Assembly: GCF_900129905.1 (NCBI RefSeq)
Contig: NZ_FQXG01000003.1
Location: 62,001 to 126,000, forward strand
DNA length: 64,000 bases
Direction: 5' to 3'
From: Ferrimonas marina
Lineage (GTDB): Bacteria; Pseudomonadota; Gammaproteobacteria; Enterobacterales; Shewanellaceae
The notes under the pieces were generated by a model. It searched no databases. It saw only the letters and a program-made list of their open reading frames with translations, and had not been told where the DNA came from. Below are positions 44,500 through 53,638 of the stretch, one piece after another. The position numbers and the translations under genes were made by a program. Every line of letters starts with the position of its first letter. Within the stretch, counting starts at the first letter, position 1.

Positions 44500-46281
44500 T
44501 CAGTCCTTAGTGGAGGCCGGTTCACGGTCGTCGGTGTTACTGGAGGCGTCGTTCCCTTCAGCATCGTCTCCGTCGGGCCCCGAGTCACTCTCGGGGAGTT
44601 CTGTGCTGTTGGCATCTCCTGGGGTTAGGGATACATCTCGCGCATGGCCGCCGCTCACAATGAAGTCGATAGTTTCGTCATCGTCGCTAAGCCAGGCTTT
44701 CATGATCTGCAGCGAGGCCTCTGGCTTCTCTTCGAACATGCTCAGTGCTTTCTCCTTGAGCAGGTCGATATCTGACGTTTCGGGCTCACTGATGCCAGTC
44801 TCCGGGTCAACCGGGTTGGTGTCATCACCTTCGAGCATGATCACGCCTTCGGATGCCTCAGGAACCTGGGCGCGTCGGCGTCGCACCAGGACAGCAATGA
44901 GCAACGCAGCAACCAGGGCAATGGCTCCAGCAACTATGTAGTCAGTCTGGTCAAGTTGCTCAAACAGGCTAGCCTCGGCGGGTTCTGCTCCGTCCGCCTC
45001 TGCCGCAGGGGCCTGGAGGAAGGGCTCCGCTACGACGCTGATCAGATCGTTCTCATTGACGCCATAGGTGGAAGACTCGACCAGCAGCTCAAGGGTCTGG
45101 AGTCTTTGGTTTAGGGCTTCTGTGATCTGTTCGGGGGAGGGATTCTCTTGCGGGAGATCGAGCTCAATGACACGGCGGTTGACCACCACTACCGCAGAGA
45201 TCGATTCAATTACCGCACCGGCAAAATTGGTCTGAGTGATGGTGCGCCCAACCTCGAAATTCCTTGTGGATTTCTCATGTCGCAGAGCAGGATTGCCGTC
45301 ACCGTAAAATGACCGGTCGCGGCGTTCAAACTCGGCATGGCCTGGGGGTTGGTTGGAGGTAGCTCCCGGCACTCCCTGTCCGCCGCGGTAACGTTCATCA
45401 AAGTCCAGCTCCACCTGCTCACTGACCATGGGGTTGGGTTCATCAGAGTAGGACTCGGTAGTCGACTTAACCTCGTCGTAATTGATCCGGGCAACGACGT
45501 TTACCCGGATGTTGTTGGCCCCAAAGATGGGGGCCATGACGTTGGTGATGTTTCGCTTCAGCTCATTCTCGACGTAAGTGGTATGTTCACGCTGGCTGCT
45601 GCTGAAGGACATGTTGTCCGAGTTGTTGTTGGTCAGTTGGTTGGCAAACTGATCGGTGATCACCACGTCGTTGGCGGAGAGGTTGGGGGTGGAGTTTGCT
45701 ACCAGTTTGGCAACTCCCTGTACCTGACTCTGGGTGAGTCTGACATCTCGGGCCAGCTCTAGCATCACTGATGCAGAAGCGGGCTTCGATGAGCGCAGGA
45801 ACTCGGTACGCTCGGACATCGCCAGGTGCACCTCGGAAGAGATCACGCCGGGTATCTTGTTAAGCGTCTTAATCAGGTTGCCAACCCGGATCTGCGCATC
45901 GTAATGCTGCAATTGGGTGTCATTGAGGAACATGCTCTGTTCCTGTTGCAGCAGGTCGTAACCGCTACTGGATGACTGGAACATCTGGCCGGCAGCTGTC
46001 AGTGCTGAGCGTGCCTTGGCAAGATCGTTGCGACCGATCATCACGCTGCCGTCGGCACCAATTTCGAAACGGATCTTCTCTGCCCGCAGGGATTCCAGCA
46101 CAGCAGGAACATCACTGTTGTCAGCTGGGGACACCAGGGGGACAAGCGCCCCTTTGTCGGCACTGATAGCGGCGACGATGCTGGTGCCGAGTACGACGGA
46201 GATAATTGAACCCACAACCAGGGTCTTGGTCGCTGAATTCAGGCTCTGGAACGCGGTGGTTAACCTGGAGATCGCTGTCAT
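44500..46281 (-). CDS. fliF: FliF MS-ring protein
   Basis: A 593-residue protein (E. coli 552). An N-terminal membrane span at about 20-40 precedes ring-building motifs (VPLVSPADNSDVPAVLESL; SGYDLLQQEQSMFLNDTQLQHYDAQIRVGNLIKTLNKIPGV; ISSEVHLAMSER). A second membrane span near 455-475 precedes a cytoplasmic tail that binds FliG. The tail is long and acidic. FliF builds the MS ring and houses the export gate. Confidence 0.93.
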   Translation of the reverse strand: MTAISRLTTAFQSLNSATKTLVVGSIISVVLGTSIVAAISADKGALVPLVSPADNSDVPAVLESLRAEKIRFEIGADGSVMIGRNDLAKARSALTAAGQMFQSSSSGYDLLQQEQSMFLNDTQLQHYDAQIRVGNLIKTLNKIPGVISSEVHLAMSERTEFLRSSKPASASVMLELARDVRLTQSQVQGVAKLVANSTPNLSANDVVITDQFANQLTNNNSDNMSFSSSQREHTTYVENELKRNITNVMAPIFGANNIRVNVVARINYDEVKSTTESYSDEPNPMVSEQVELDFDERYRGGQGVPGATSNQPPGHAEFERRDRSFYGDGNPALRHEKSTRNFEVGRTITQTNFAGAVIESISAVVVVNRRVIELDLPQENPSPEQITEALNQRLQTLELLVESSTYGVNENDLISVVAEPFLQAPAAEADGAEPAEASLFEQLDQTDYIVAGAIALVAALLIAVLVRRRRAQVPEASEGVIMLEGDDTNPVDPETGISEPETSDIDLLKEKALSMFEEKPEASLQIMKAWLSDDDETIDFIVSGGHARDVSLTPGDANSTELPESDSGPDGDDAEGNDASSNTDDREPASTKD

Positions 46282-46311
46282 ATTTCCACTTCAAAACTGC
46301 AAAAGAAGCCG

Positions 46312-47013
46312 TCAGTCGGAAATTACCATCTCCCTTAGGGTGGAAATCCCTTCCGAGCGTAGCTGCGAAACATAAGCTTGGCTGCAGGACATAATGGCGG
46401 CAATGTCCTTCATCTTAAGCCCTTCTAGGTAATACAGGCTTAGCACGAGCTTGATTCTCTCAGGAAGATTATCGATGCAGCTTTCTAGGTAGTCAATATC
46501 GAGGCCGGCATTAATTATGGAATCTTCGAGCATGTCAGTGGCATGCATGTCCAGCACTTCCGGAGCATCCTCAATGGCCATCATGGGTGTGCCAACGCCG
46601 GCCAGGATCTCTTCGACCTTCTTGGCACTGACCCCAAGTTGGTCAGCGATTTCCATCCGGGTTGGGTCCCGGTGATGCTCGTTCCGAAATGACGACAGAA
46701 GGGAATTATACTTTTTTATATCGTCAGTCAATGTCCGAGGTTTCAGGTTGAGGGCGCGAAGGTGATCGATCATCTCGCCCCTCACCCTGCGGTAGGCAAA
46801 AGACTCAAATGCTGTCCCCTGCTCCTCACCAAAGTTCTCGTAACTGTCGAGCAGGCCAATCATCCCCAGTTGTTTCAGGTCGTCGATCTCTACACAGGGG
46901 GGCACCGCCATCGAGCGCATGACATTGTGCGCGATACGGGTGACAAATCCTTCGTGGGCGGAAAGATCGACTGGACGCTTTAGGCGCTTTTCGTAAGCGG
47001 ACCGAGATACCAC
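46312..47013 (-). CDS. fliA: FliA sigma-28 flagellar sigma factor
   Basis: A 233-residue sigma-28 factor. Region 2 appears as IDDLKQLGMIGLLDSYENFGEEQGTAFESFAYRRVRGEMIDHLR, region 3 as HRDPTRMEIADQLGVSAKKVEEIL, and region 4 as LPERIKLVLSLYYLEGLKMKDIAAIMSCSQAYVSQLRSEGIS. It starts at GTG 47013. FliA normally drives flagellin, hook-associated and stator genes. It heads an operon with fliF, fliG, flgA, flhA, fliM, fliN and fliE. No flgM anti-sigma factor is visible in the window. Confidence 0.9.
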   Translation of the reverse strand: MVSRSAYEKRLKRPVDLSAHEGFVTRIAHNVMRSMAVPPCVEIDDLKQLGMIGLLDSYENFGEEQGTAFESFAYRRVRGEMIDHLRALNLKPRTLTDDIKKYNSLLSSFRNEHHRDPTRMEIADQLGVSAKKVEEILAGVGTPMMAIEDAPEVLDMHATDMLEDSIINAGLDIDYLESCIDNLPERIKLVLSLYYLEGLKMKDIAAIMSCSQAYVSQLRSEGISTLREMVISD

Positions 47014-47056
47014 TAAGCCTGAACTCCTGGCTTTATCGCTTGGTAGCTAACAGCTT

Positions 47057-47083
47057 ATCGCACCCGGGTTCGCGGGGTGCGAT
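47057..47083 (-). terminator. Hairpin between flgN and fliA
   Basis: ATCGCACCC (47057-47065) pairs perfectly with GGGTGCGAT (47075-47083), directly after the flgN stop. It lacks a U-tract, so it may be an attenuator rather than a strong terminator. Two GCGATAA copies follow on the minus strand before fliA. Confidence 0.45.
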
Positions 47084-47085
47084 CT

Positions 47086-47550
47086 TCACTCGGAACCACT
47101 GATAATGCCGCGCTTGCCATAGAGCTTAGGAGCGTCGGATTCTGACCTGAGTTCTGGATCATACGGCGATGCAGAGGCCTTCACCTGGTTAAAGAACGCC
47201 TGGTTGGCCTGCATCATTTCCTGGAGTAGGGTCAGTTCCGCTTTAGCCAGTTCCCCGGCGGTCTTGCAGCGTTGCCAAAGTTCGGCAGCGGCCGGTTGCT
47301 GATCAAGCCAGCGGCGCATGATTTCGGGGTCATAGGCGCCCATAGCCTGCTTGCACTCAGCCTGGATACGCTGCAAGCGCTCGCCTGCGATGTGTGTTTG
47401 CAGCTCAATGGTATCCATGGCGCTGACAAACTGGCCTTGCTGGAACTGTGCTGCCGCGGTTCGGGCGGTAGGGACCGTCTGGATGATTGTTTCTGAAGCA
47501 TTGAGAAACAGGGTCATATCGTCGAACAGGGCTTTCCATTTACTGCTCAT
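47086..47550 (-). CDS. flgN: FlgN-like chaperone for hook-associated proteins
   Basis: A 154-residue helical protein of FlgN size (E. coli 138). It is made of long helices (LQRIQAECKQAMGAYDPEIMRR; AELAKAELTLLQEMMQANQAFFNQV). FlgN chaperones FlgK and FlgL; both are encoded elsewhere in the window. The call rests on size, helical content and position at the end of the flgB-to-flgJ operon, not on strong motifs. Overlaps flgJ by 11 bases. Confidence 0.6.
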   Translation of the reverse strand: MSSKWKALFDDMTLFLNASETIIQTVPTARTAAAQFQQGQFVSAMDTIELQTHIAGERLQRIQAECKQAMGAYDPEIMRRWLDQQPAAAELWQRCKTAGELAKAELTLLQEMMQANQAFFNQVKASASPYDPELRSESDAPKLYGKRGIISGSE

Positions 47551-47842
47551 TCTGGGCCTCAGGAGTTAGCTGTTGCTGTACTGCCTTGGGGAGGTAATCC
47601 AGTGGTCCCTTAACCAGTGACAGCACCATTTGGTGGTAATGGAGTTCTTGCGCCATAGACATGCCAGCGCTCTGGGTCTCGCTGCTTAGCTGTGACTCAG
47701 AGACAGACTGGTGCAGGCTCTTGGCCAGCATCATGGCGGTTAGGTGTTCGGAGAACGCCTTGATTTGTTCAGACTCGGGGGAGTCATGGGCAACAATCGG
47801 GCCACCCAGGACACCGCCGAGGGGGGGAATTTCGTTGATCAT
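47540..47842 (-). CDS. flgJ: FlgJ-like rod-capping protein, rod-binding domain only
   Basis: A 100-residue protein following flgI. The helical segment SEQIKAFSEHLTAMMLAKSLHQSV and later MSMAQELHYHQMVLSLV fit the rod-binding domain of FlgJ (F...l...l...m...; Y..m.d..la..l). The peptidoglycan-hydrolase domain found in enteric FlgJ is absent. Position immediately after flgI supports the call. Overlaps flgN. Confidence 0.7.
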   Translation of the reverse strand: MINEIPPLGGVLGGPIVAHDSPESEQIKAFSEHLTAMMLAKSLHQSVSESQLSSETQSAGMSMAQELHYHQMVLSLVKGPLDYLPKAVQQQLTPEAQNEQ

Positions 47843-47846
47843 CGCG

Positions 47847-48938
47847 TTAGATCACCACGAGCTTCGCCCTGAGCGAGCCGGACTTTTTCAACAGCTGAAG
47901 CAGGTGCGCCATATCCTTGGGAGCGGTACCAGCGCGGTTGAATGCCTCAACCAGGTCGCTAAGAGTCGGTTCACCCTGAGCGACGACTGAAAGTTGGCCT
48001 TGGGTTTGCTCAATCTGGATCTCGGAGTTGGCCGTCACAATGGTATCGCCACCGGAGAACGACCGTGGCTGATACACATTGCTGGCTTCAGAGACGCTGA
48101 TGGTCCAGCGGCCTTCAGAGATCGCCACAGGCCATAAAATCACGTTCTCGCTGATGGAGACCGTGCCGGTTCGGCTGTTGACGGTCACCTGGGCGCTGGG
48201 TCGACCCACCTCTACATCCAGGTTTTGTACTGCTGCTAGGAAGTCGACCCGGCTGCTGCCAGGTGCTGGCGATGCGACATCAACCAGGCCGGCATCAACT
48301 GCGGTGGCGGTGCCTGCGCCGAACGTTGAGTTGATCTCGTTCGCGATATTGGCGGCAGTCTCGTAGTTCGGTTCATTCAGCGTCAGGCGGATGCTGGCGC
48401 TGGTGGTGAAGGCGGTGTCTACATAGCGCTCGATGGTGGCGCCGCCAGGGATCCGGCCTACTGTCGTTGTGTTCACCTGAACAGTAGAGCCATCTAGGCC
48501 CTCAGCGGAAAGGCCATCAACCAGCACCTGGCCCTGGGCCACTGCATAGACGTTACCGTCCAGCCCAAGCAGTGGCGAGGCGATGAGCGAACCGCCCTTC
48601 AGACTCTTTGCGTTGCCAATTGAAGAGACGGTGACATCGATGGTTTGTCCGGTGCGCTTGAAGGGATCCAGCTCCGCAGAAACAACTACCACGGCAGCGT
48701 TCCGCGCCGAGATGTTGATGCCTTCAGGCAGTCTAAAGCCGTACTTTGTCAGTTGTGCCTCGATCGCCCTGTTAATGTAGGTGCTACGGTCACCGGTACC
48801 ATCCAGGCCGATCACCAACCCATACCCAGACAGCTGGTTTTGCCGCACACCTTCTACCTCAACCAGGTCGATGACCCTTTGGGCAAAGGATGGGGCCGAT
48901 GCCAGTAGAGCGCCGGCGAGTATTAGCATTCGAATCAT
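47847..48938 (-). CDS. flgI: FlgI flagellar P-ring protein
   Basis: A 363-residue periplasmic P-ring subunit. From ATG 48938 it has a signal peptide (MLILAGALLASAPSFAQ). The family motifs DLVEVEGVRQNQLSGYGLVIGLDGTGD, NAAVVVVSAELDPFKRTGQTIDVTVSSIGNAKSLKGGSLIASPLLG and GTVSISENVILWPVAISEG are unmistakable. FlgI starts shortly after the flgH stop. Requires outer-membrane-bearing cells. Confidence 0.95.
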   Translation of the reverse strand: MIRMLILAGALLASAPSFAQRVIDLVEVEGVRQNQLSGYGLVIGLDGTGDRSTYINRAIEAQLTKYGFRLPEGINISARNAAVVVVSAELDPFKRTGQTIDVTVSSIGNAKSLKGGSLIASPLLGLDGNVYAVAQGQVLVDGLSAEGLDGSTVQVNTTTVGRIPGGATIERYVDTAFTTSASIRLTLNEPNYETAANIANEINSTFGAGTATAVDAGLVDVASPAPGSSRVDFLAAVQNLDVEVGRPSAQVTVNSRTGTVSISENVILWPVAISEGRWTISVSEASNVYQPRSFSGGDTIVTANSEIQIEQTQGQLSVVAQGEPTLSDLVEAFNRAGTAPKDMAHLLQLLKKSGSLRAKLVVI

Positions 48939-48955
48939 ATTGGAAACCCCAATTG

Positions 48956-49648
48956 TTAAAACGGCCACCAGGCGCCAGACAGGAACCGGCTTGCCCAGCC
49001 TTTATTGCTGCCTTCGTGGATCTCGCCTTCACCCAAATAAACGATCTGGGCATTGGCCAGCTTCGATGAGGGGACCGAGTTGGTGGCGGTATCGATGTCT
49101 GCTTCTCGGATGATGCCGGAGAGGCCAATAGTCTCGGTGCCGTTCTTTAGGGAGACCCGTTTCTTCCCGGCTACAGCAAGGTTGCCGTTAGGGTACACCT
49201 TCACCACGGTCACCGTCAGGTTGCCCTGAATTGAGTGGCTTTGGCTGTTCTCACCCCTGCCGACAAACTGATTCCCGGACTTAATGCCAAGGGCCATCTT
49301 GGTGGGCGCGGACCCAGTATCAATGGTGACGTCGTTGCTGAAGGTGTGGTTGCGAGTGGTAGAAGAACCGGCCGAGTCCCGGGCCCTGATGTCCTCTTGC
49401 ACCTCGATTACGATCAGATCGCCAATACGATAGGAGCGCCCGGTGCCGACCAGGATGTTGGCGTTCTCACTGTAGATGGTGCCGACGTCTCGCTCAGCGA
49501 TCATGTCAAAGTCTGTCACGAGCTCGTCCGGCGTCAGGTAGGCATCAGTGGCATCCTCTGCATCCGGGGTCGAACTGCATCCCGACAGAAAAAGGCCGGC
49601 CAGCAGCAATGCTGCCGGGCCGGTCAAAAGACTATAAATATTGCGCAC
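48956..49648 (-). CDS. flgH: FlgH flagellar L-ring lipoprotein
   Basis: From GTG 49648, preceded by AAGGGA, the product is 230 residues with a lipobox LFLSGC ending at C24. The family motifs RIGDLIVIEVQED, SNDVTIDTGS and GNLTVTVVKVYPNGNLAVAGKKRVSLKNGTETIGLSGIIREADI are present. A start at 49672 (GTG) would lengthen it by eight residues. FlgH forms the L ring in the outer membrane, indicating a Gram-negative envelope. Confidence 0.94.
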   Translation of the reverse strand: MRNIYSLLTGPAALLLAGLFLSGCSSTPDAEDATDAYLTPDELVTDFDMIAERDVGTIYSENANILVGTGRSYRIGDLIVIEVQEDIRARDSAGSSTTRNHTFSNDVTIDTGSAPTKMALGIKSGNQFVGRGENSQSHSIQGNLTVTVVKVYPNGNLAVAGKKRVSLKNGTETIGLSGIIREADIDTATNSVPSSKLANAQIVYLGEGEIHEGSNKGWASRFLSGAWWPF

Positions 49649-49720
49649 GTTACTTCCCTTCTCGCTAGTCACTCTGGTGATGGTATCAAGCGGATGACAA
49701 ACCTACGATATTAATTGGGT

Positions 49721-50503
49721 TTAGCCGAGTTGTTGATTGGCGTACTGCGCCATCTCATCGGCCGCCTTCATGACCTTAGTGTTCAGTTCAAAGTTTCGCT
49801 GAACCTCGATGAGCTTAACCAGGTTGGTTACGGTATCAACGTTAGAGGCTTCCAGAGCGCCTTGCATGATGTCACCAAAGCCGTCGGTACCGGCCATGCC
49901 GTAAACACCGCTACCGCTTGCTGCTGTTGACTGGTATAGGTTGCCGGCCAGTGGTTTTAGGCCTTGGGGGTTTTGAAAGCGTACCAGTTCGATCTCCCCG
50001 AGGATCTGGGGGAATGGGTCGCCGGGGATCATGGCCTTTACCGTCCCGTTAGGATCGATGAGGATGTCTTCCGCTTCATCCGGAACGGTAATGTCGGCTG
50101 CCAGTTGATAGCCCTGCAGGGTTACAATTTGCCCTTCCGCATTACGCTTCAGCTGGCCATCACGGGTGTAGTATTCCGCGCCATCATCTTTGACGATGGG
50201 GATGAAGCCATCACCGGAGATGGCAACATCAAGGCTGCCATTGGTAATTTGCAGTGAACCCTGAGAGTAATCCTTGGCTACGCCGGCGATCTTCACACCA
50301 GTACCGGAGTAAACCCCGGTCACTGAACCGCCTGCAGCAGCATCAGGTTCCCGGACCTGCTGATACATCAGGCTTTGAAAAACGGCCTGCTCGCCCTTAA
50401 AGCCGATGGAAGAGGCATTGGCTAAGTTGTTGGCGATCTCTTGCATGCGGTGTTGCTCGGCATGCATCCCTGTGGCCGCGACGTTAACGCCTGGAATTGC
50501 CAT
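49721..50503 (-). CDS. flgG: FlgG distal rod protein
   Basis: A 260-residue axial rod protein of exactly the usual length (E. coli 260). The N-terminal NNLANASSIGFKGEQAVFQSLMYQ and C-terminal GDIMQGALEASNVDTVTNLVKLIEVQRNFELNTKVMKAADEM are diagnostic. FlgG forms the distal rod, joined to the hook by FlgE. Lies 2 bases after flgF. Confidence 0.95.
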   Translation of the reverse strand: MAIPGVNVAATGMHAEQHRMQEIANNLANASSIGFKGEQAVFQSLMYQQVREPDAAAGGSVTGVYSGTGVKIAGVAKDYSQGSLQITNGSLDVAISGDGFIPIVKDDGAEYYTRDGQLKRNAEGQIVTLQGYQLAADITVPDEAEDILIDPNGTVKAMIPGDPFPQILGEIELVRFQNPQGLKPLAGNLYQSTAASGSGVYGMAGTDGFGDIMQGALEASNVDTVTNLVKLIEVQRNFELNTKVMKAADEMAQYANQQLG

Positions 50504-50505
50504 GG

Positions 50506-51240
50506 CTATTGCCCCCTTAAGATACCGATTGATTGCCTGTGCATACTGTCAGAGGCCTTCATGAGTTTGATGCTTTGCTCGTAGCTACGCTGGATGTGGA
50601 CCAGCTCAGCAAGGCTGAGCATGCTGTCGACGTTACTGGACTCCAGCACGCCGGTACGGATCCCGTCCCCCTGGTAAATCCGAGGTGACTGGGTGTCATC
50701 AATGCTGATCAGCAGTCCCTCAGGGGACTTACCTAGCTTGAGGTGGTCAAGTTCCACCAGTTGCAGGTAGCCTTCCCGGAAGACTGCGCCGCTGGGTGAT
50801 CGAGCAATAATCTGCCCCTCAGGGCTGATCGTGACCTTACTACCGGTCGGCACCGAGGCGGGGCCGCGTTCATCAAGCAGGAAATGGCCCTCAGAGGTCC
50901 GCAACATCCCCTGGTTGTCGAGCTGGATGCTCGCCGTGGTTACATAGCCGCGACTGCCGGACGGTGTTTGCACCTCCATGTAGGCGCCGTTTGCCGTGGT
51001 CACGTCAAGTTCGCGGTTTGTGGTGCGCAGCGTCCCCCTGCTCTTGTCCACACTTAGCGACTCGAGTTGAGTGAAGGCGGTATCGTTCAGCCCTGGGCCG
51101 TTGAGGTACAGGGCGTGGAAGTCAGCTTGGTCAGCCTTGAAGCCAGGCGTATTGGCGTTGGCCACGTTGTGCGAAAGCACCGCTTCCTGCTGGAAGTGCT
51201 GTTTCGCTGCTGACATGCCGACGTATAACGAGTTATCCAT
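50506..51240 (-). CDS. flgF: FlgF proximal rod protein
   Basis: A 244-residue rod protein. The N-terminal AVLSHNVANANTPGFKADQADFHALYLNG and C-terminal GVLESSNVDSMLSLAELVHIQRSYEQSIKLMKASD are typical of FlgF. It begins MDNSLYVGMSAAKQHF, as in other FlgF proteins. Located between flgE and flgG in canonical order. Confidence 0.92.
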   Translation of the reverse strand: MDNSLYVGMSAAKQHFQQEAVLSHNVANANTPGFKADQADFHALYLNGPGLNDTAFTQLESLSVDKSRGTLRTTNRELDVTTANGAYMEVQTPSGSRGYVTTASIQLDNQGMLRTSEGHFLLDERGPASVPTGSKVTISPEGQIIARSPSGAVFREGYLQLVELDHLKLGKSPEGLLISIDDTQSPRIYQGDGIRTGVLESSNVDSMLSLAELVHIQRSYEQSIKLMKASDSMHRQSIGILRGQ

Positions 51241-51273
51241 TCAGTAAAACCGGCGGGCAGGGCCCGCCCTCAG

Positions 51274-52479
51274 TTACAGATTGTTGAGCGTCTGTGAAAC
51301 CTGCTTGCCCACGGACAGTACTTGGGCAGCAGATTGGTAGTTACGCTGATCGGTGATCAGGCCAACCATTTGCTCGGCGACGTCGACGTTCGACATCTCC
51401 AGGGTTTCAGACAGGATCATTGAGGATCCGCCGCTGACTTTGAAGATGGCTTCACCGGAATCGTTGGTTTGGCTGAAGTTTCCACGGTTAGTGGTAGACA
51501 GCTCATGCTGTGCAGCGAAGGTCGCCAGTGCTACTTGGCCAACTACACGCTTTTCACCATTGTCGAAGAATGCGGTCATCAGGCCATCGTTCTCGATCGT
51601 GAAGGTGGTGAATTCACCTGCCGCGTTACCATCGGAAGCTACATCGCGAACGGAGATGTCGTTAGCGTAAGCGGTACTGGCAGACATATCGAGGTCTACC
51701 GTGGTCACGCCGTATGCGCCCAGTGCAGTGCTCAGATCCAGCGGAAGGTGGCCGGCAGGGACTGTGGCTGCACCATTCACCAAGATGTCAGCCAGGGTGC
51801 CATCTGGATTAAACACCGCTTCATAGGTGTCGGCCGGGTTCACTGCGGTGCCTGCCAGGTCGAAGTTCATGGTCCAGGTTGTCTGGCCAACAACCGGAGT
51901 GTCAGGCTGCTCGTTACTGAACAGAGCTCCGAGTACGTGAGACTCACCACGGGAATCGTAGACGGTCAAAGAAGTGGTCAGAGTCGGCTGGCTAGGTACA
52001 GAGCCAAGGTTCACGGAAATGGTGCCATTGGCGGTTACCTGGGGCGCCATTGGGCTTTTATCCAGCTGCAGGGGTACGGTGTTGCCCGAGGTTTCTGGGT
52101 AGGGGTAGCCCTGTACCTGGTAGCCATTCTTGTCTACGAGGTAGCCTGCGAGATCCACATCGAACTGGCCATTGGGGGTGAATTCCACGGCGCCGGTCAG
52201 GGGGTTGGCAACTGCAAAGAAGCCTTGACCCACGATGGCCAAGTGAGTGGATTTGCCGGTGGTCTCATAGGCGCCATTGCCAAAGTCACGCTCAATGCTG
52301 GACAGCCGCGACCCCATACCTGGGGATGATTTACTTTCACCTGCGTAGACCGCTTCAAAGCTTGCGCGTTCACTCTTGAACCCGATGCTACCGGCGTTGG
52401 CAATATTGTTGGACCGGGTTGCCAGAGAAGCGCTGGCCGAGTTGATACCGGTTTTAGCAGCGTTCATGAAGTCAGACAT
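51274..52479 (-). CDS. flgE: FlgE hook protein
   Basis: A 401-residue hook protein (E. coli 402). From ATG 52479, with GGAG 6 bases upstream. The N-terminal SASLATRSNNIANAGSIGFKSERASFEAVYAGES and C-terminal LEMSNVDVAEQMVGLITDQRNYQSAAQVLSVGKQVSQTLNNL are diagnostic. Central segments SVNLGSVPSQ and LTVYDSRGESHVL match hook-protein D1/D2 domains. It forms the universal joint. Confidence 0.95.
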   Translation of the reverse strand: MSDFMNAAKTGINSASASLATRSNNIANAGSIGFKSERASFEAVYAGESKSSPGMGSRLSSIERDFGNGAYETTGKSTHLAIVGQGFFAVANPLTGAVEFTPNGQFDVDLAGYLVDKNGYQVQGYPYPETSGNTVPLQLDKSPMAPQVTANGTISVNLGSVPSQPTLTTSLTVYDSRGESHVLGALFSNEQPDTPVVGQTTWTMNFDLAGTAVNPADTYEAVFNPDGTLADILVNGAATVPAGHLPLDLSTALGAYGVTTVDLDMSASTAYANDISVRDVASDGNAAGEFTTFTIENDGLMTAFFDNGEKRVVGQVALATFAAQHELSTTNRGNFSQTNDSGEAIFKVSGGSSMILSETLEMSNVDVAEQMVGLITDQRNYQSAAQVLSVGKQVSQTLNNL

Positions 52480-52553
52480 GGAAACTCCATCTTTCAATAA
52501 ATATAGGGGTTATCCCTCTCATTCAGACCATTCTACAACGAGAGGGTGGAAAA

Positions 52554-53225
52554 CTATCGAATCTGGTAAACATCACCCATAAGGATTTGCGCACCGCCGG
52601 TGATCACCCCGCGGTTCTCTGGGTAGAAGGTCACGGACTCAATTTTGCCGACAGCAAACACTGGGACGATTTTTTGGTCTTCGCCGGCCAGGGCGGTGAT
52701 CCTGTATTCACCGGGTAGAGCATTAATGCCAGTGCTGGTGATCCCATTCCAACTCCACGCATAGCTGCCATCGGTTTCCTCTGTAGCGGCAAAGGTGGCG
52801 ACCAGCGTGTCGCTCATGTCCTTCACTTCGATGCTGACCGCTGCACCAAGCAGTTCGGAGCCTGGCTCAACAATGCCAGCGATCGACGCTGACTTCTCGT
52901 TCCAGTACACGTTGTTAACGTAGAAGTCGGCCTCGTGGCCAACGAAGGCAGAGGTATTCATGCTGGCCTGGTACATGGAGGTGACGTTGGCCATCTCAAG
53001 GTTCTGGTTCACCTTCTCCAGCTGTTCCACCTGGGACAGCGTCGCCAGCTGTTGGATCATCTGGGAGTTGTCCATTGGCTCTGTCGGATCCTGGTTCTGG
53101 ATTTGAGCGAGAAACAGCGTCATGAACTGGTCATTGAGCTCAACGCTGTTGGCCAGCGCCGGGCCCGACATGGCAATAAAGCCGGCGGATAGTGCAGCCC
53201 CCAGGTAGTGTTTCGGGTTGATCAT
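52554..53225 (-). CDS. flgD: FlgD hook scaffold protein
   Basis: A 223-residue hook cap. The N-terminal part contains LNDQFMTLFLAQIQNQDPTEPMDNSQMIQQLATLSQVEQLEKVN, a FlgD signature. The C-terminal half has tudor/Ig-like strands and ends MGDVYQIR. Its start overlaps the flgC stop (TAATG). An alternative annotation would start slightly downstream because the first 24 residues are hydrophobic and signal-like (HYLGAALSAGFIAMSGPALA), unusual for FlgD. Confidence 0.9.
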   Translation of the reverse strand: MINPKHYLGAALSAGFIAMSGPALANSVELNDQFMTLFLAQIQNQDPTEPMDNSQMIQQLATLSQVEQLEKVNQNLEMANVTSMYQASMNTSAFVGHEADFYVNNVYWNEKSASIAGIVEPGSELLGAAVSIEVKDMSDTLVATFAATEETDGSYAWSWNGITSTGINALPGEYRITALAGEDQKIVPVFAVGKIESVTFYPENRGVITGGAQILMGDVYQIR

Positions 53226-53638
53226 TATTTTGCCCCCATGGCTCTGATGGTCGCCTCGGCCAGGGACTTGCTGGCTTTGAGGACCTCTACGTTGGCTTCG
53301 AACGAACGCTGGGCGCTCATCATGTCTGCCATCTGCTCTACGGTGTTCACATTGCTTTTGTATACGTAGCCATTCGGATCGGCAAGGGGGTGATTGGGGG
53401 AATACACCGCGGTGGGCGGCGCCTTGGACTCAACTATCTCGGTTACGCGCACGCCTAACCCTGGGTCACTGGGGTTGACGCGGTGTGATTCAAACAGGGG
53501 CAGCTTGGCCCTGAAGGCCTCAGCTTCACTGCTCGAGACAGACTCAGCATTAGCCAGATTGCTGGCAATGGTGTTCAGTCGAGTCGACTGAGCACTCATG
53601 CCGGAAGCAGAGACGTCGATTGCATTAATAATGGACAT
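53225..53638 (-). CDS. flgC: FlgC proximal rod protein
   Basis: A 137-residue rod protein (E. coli 134). SASGMSAQSTRLNTIASNLANAESVSS at the N-terminus and NVNTVEQMADMMSAQRSFEANVEVLKASKSLAEATIRAMG at the C-terminus are diagnostic. Starts overlapping the flgB stop (TAATG) and ends overlapping flgD (TAATG). Confidence 0.94.
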   Translation of the reverse strand: MSIINAIDVSASGMSAQSTRLNTIASNLANAESVSSSEAEAFRAKLPLFESHRVNPSDPGLGVRVTEIVESKAPPTAVYSPNHPLADPNGYVYKSNVNTVEQMADMMSAQRSFEANVEVLKASKSLAEATIRAMGAK

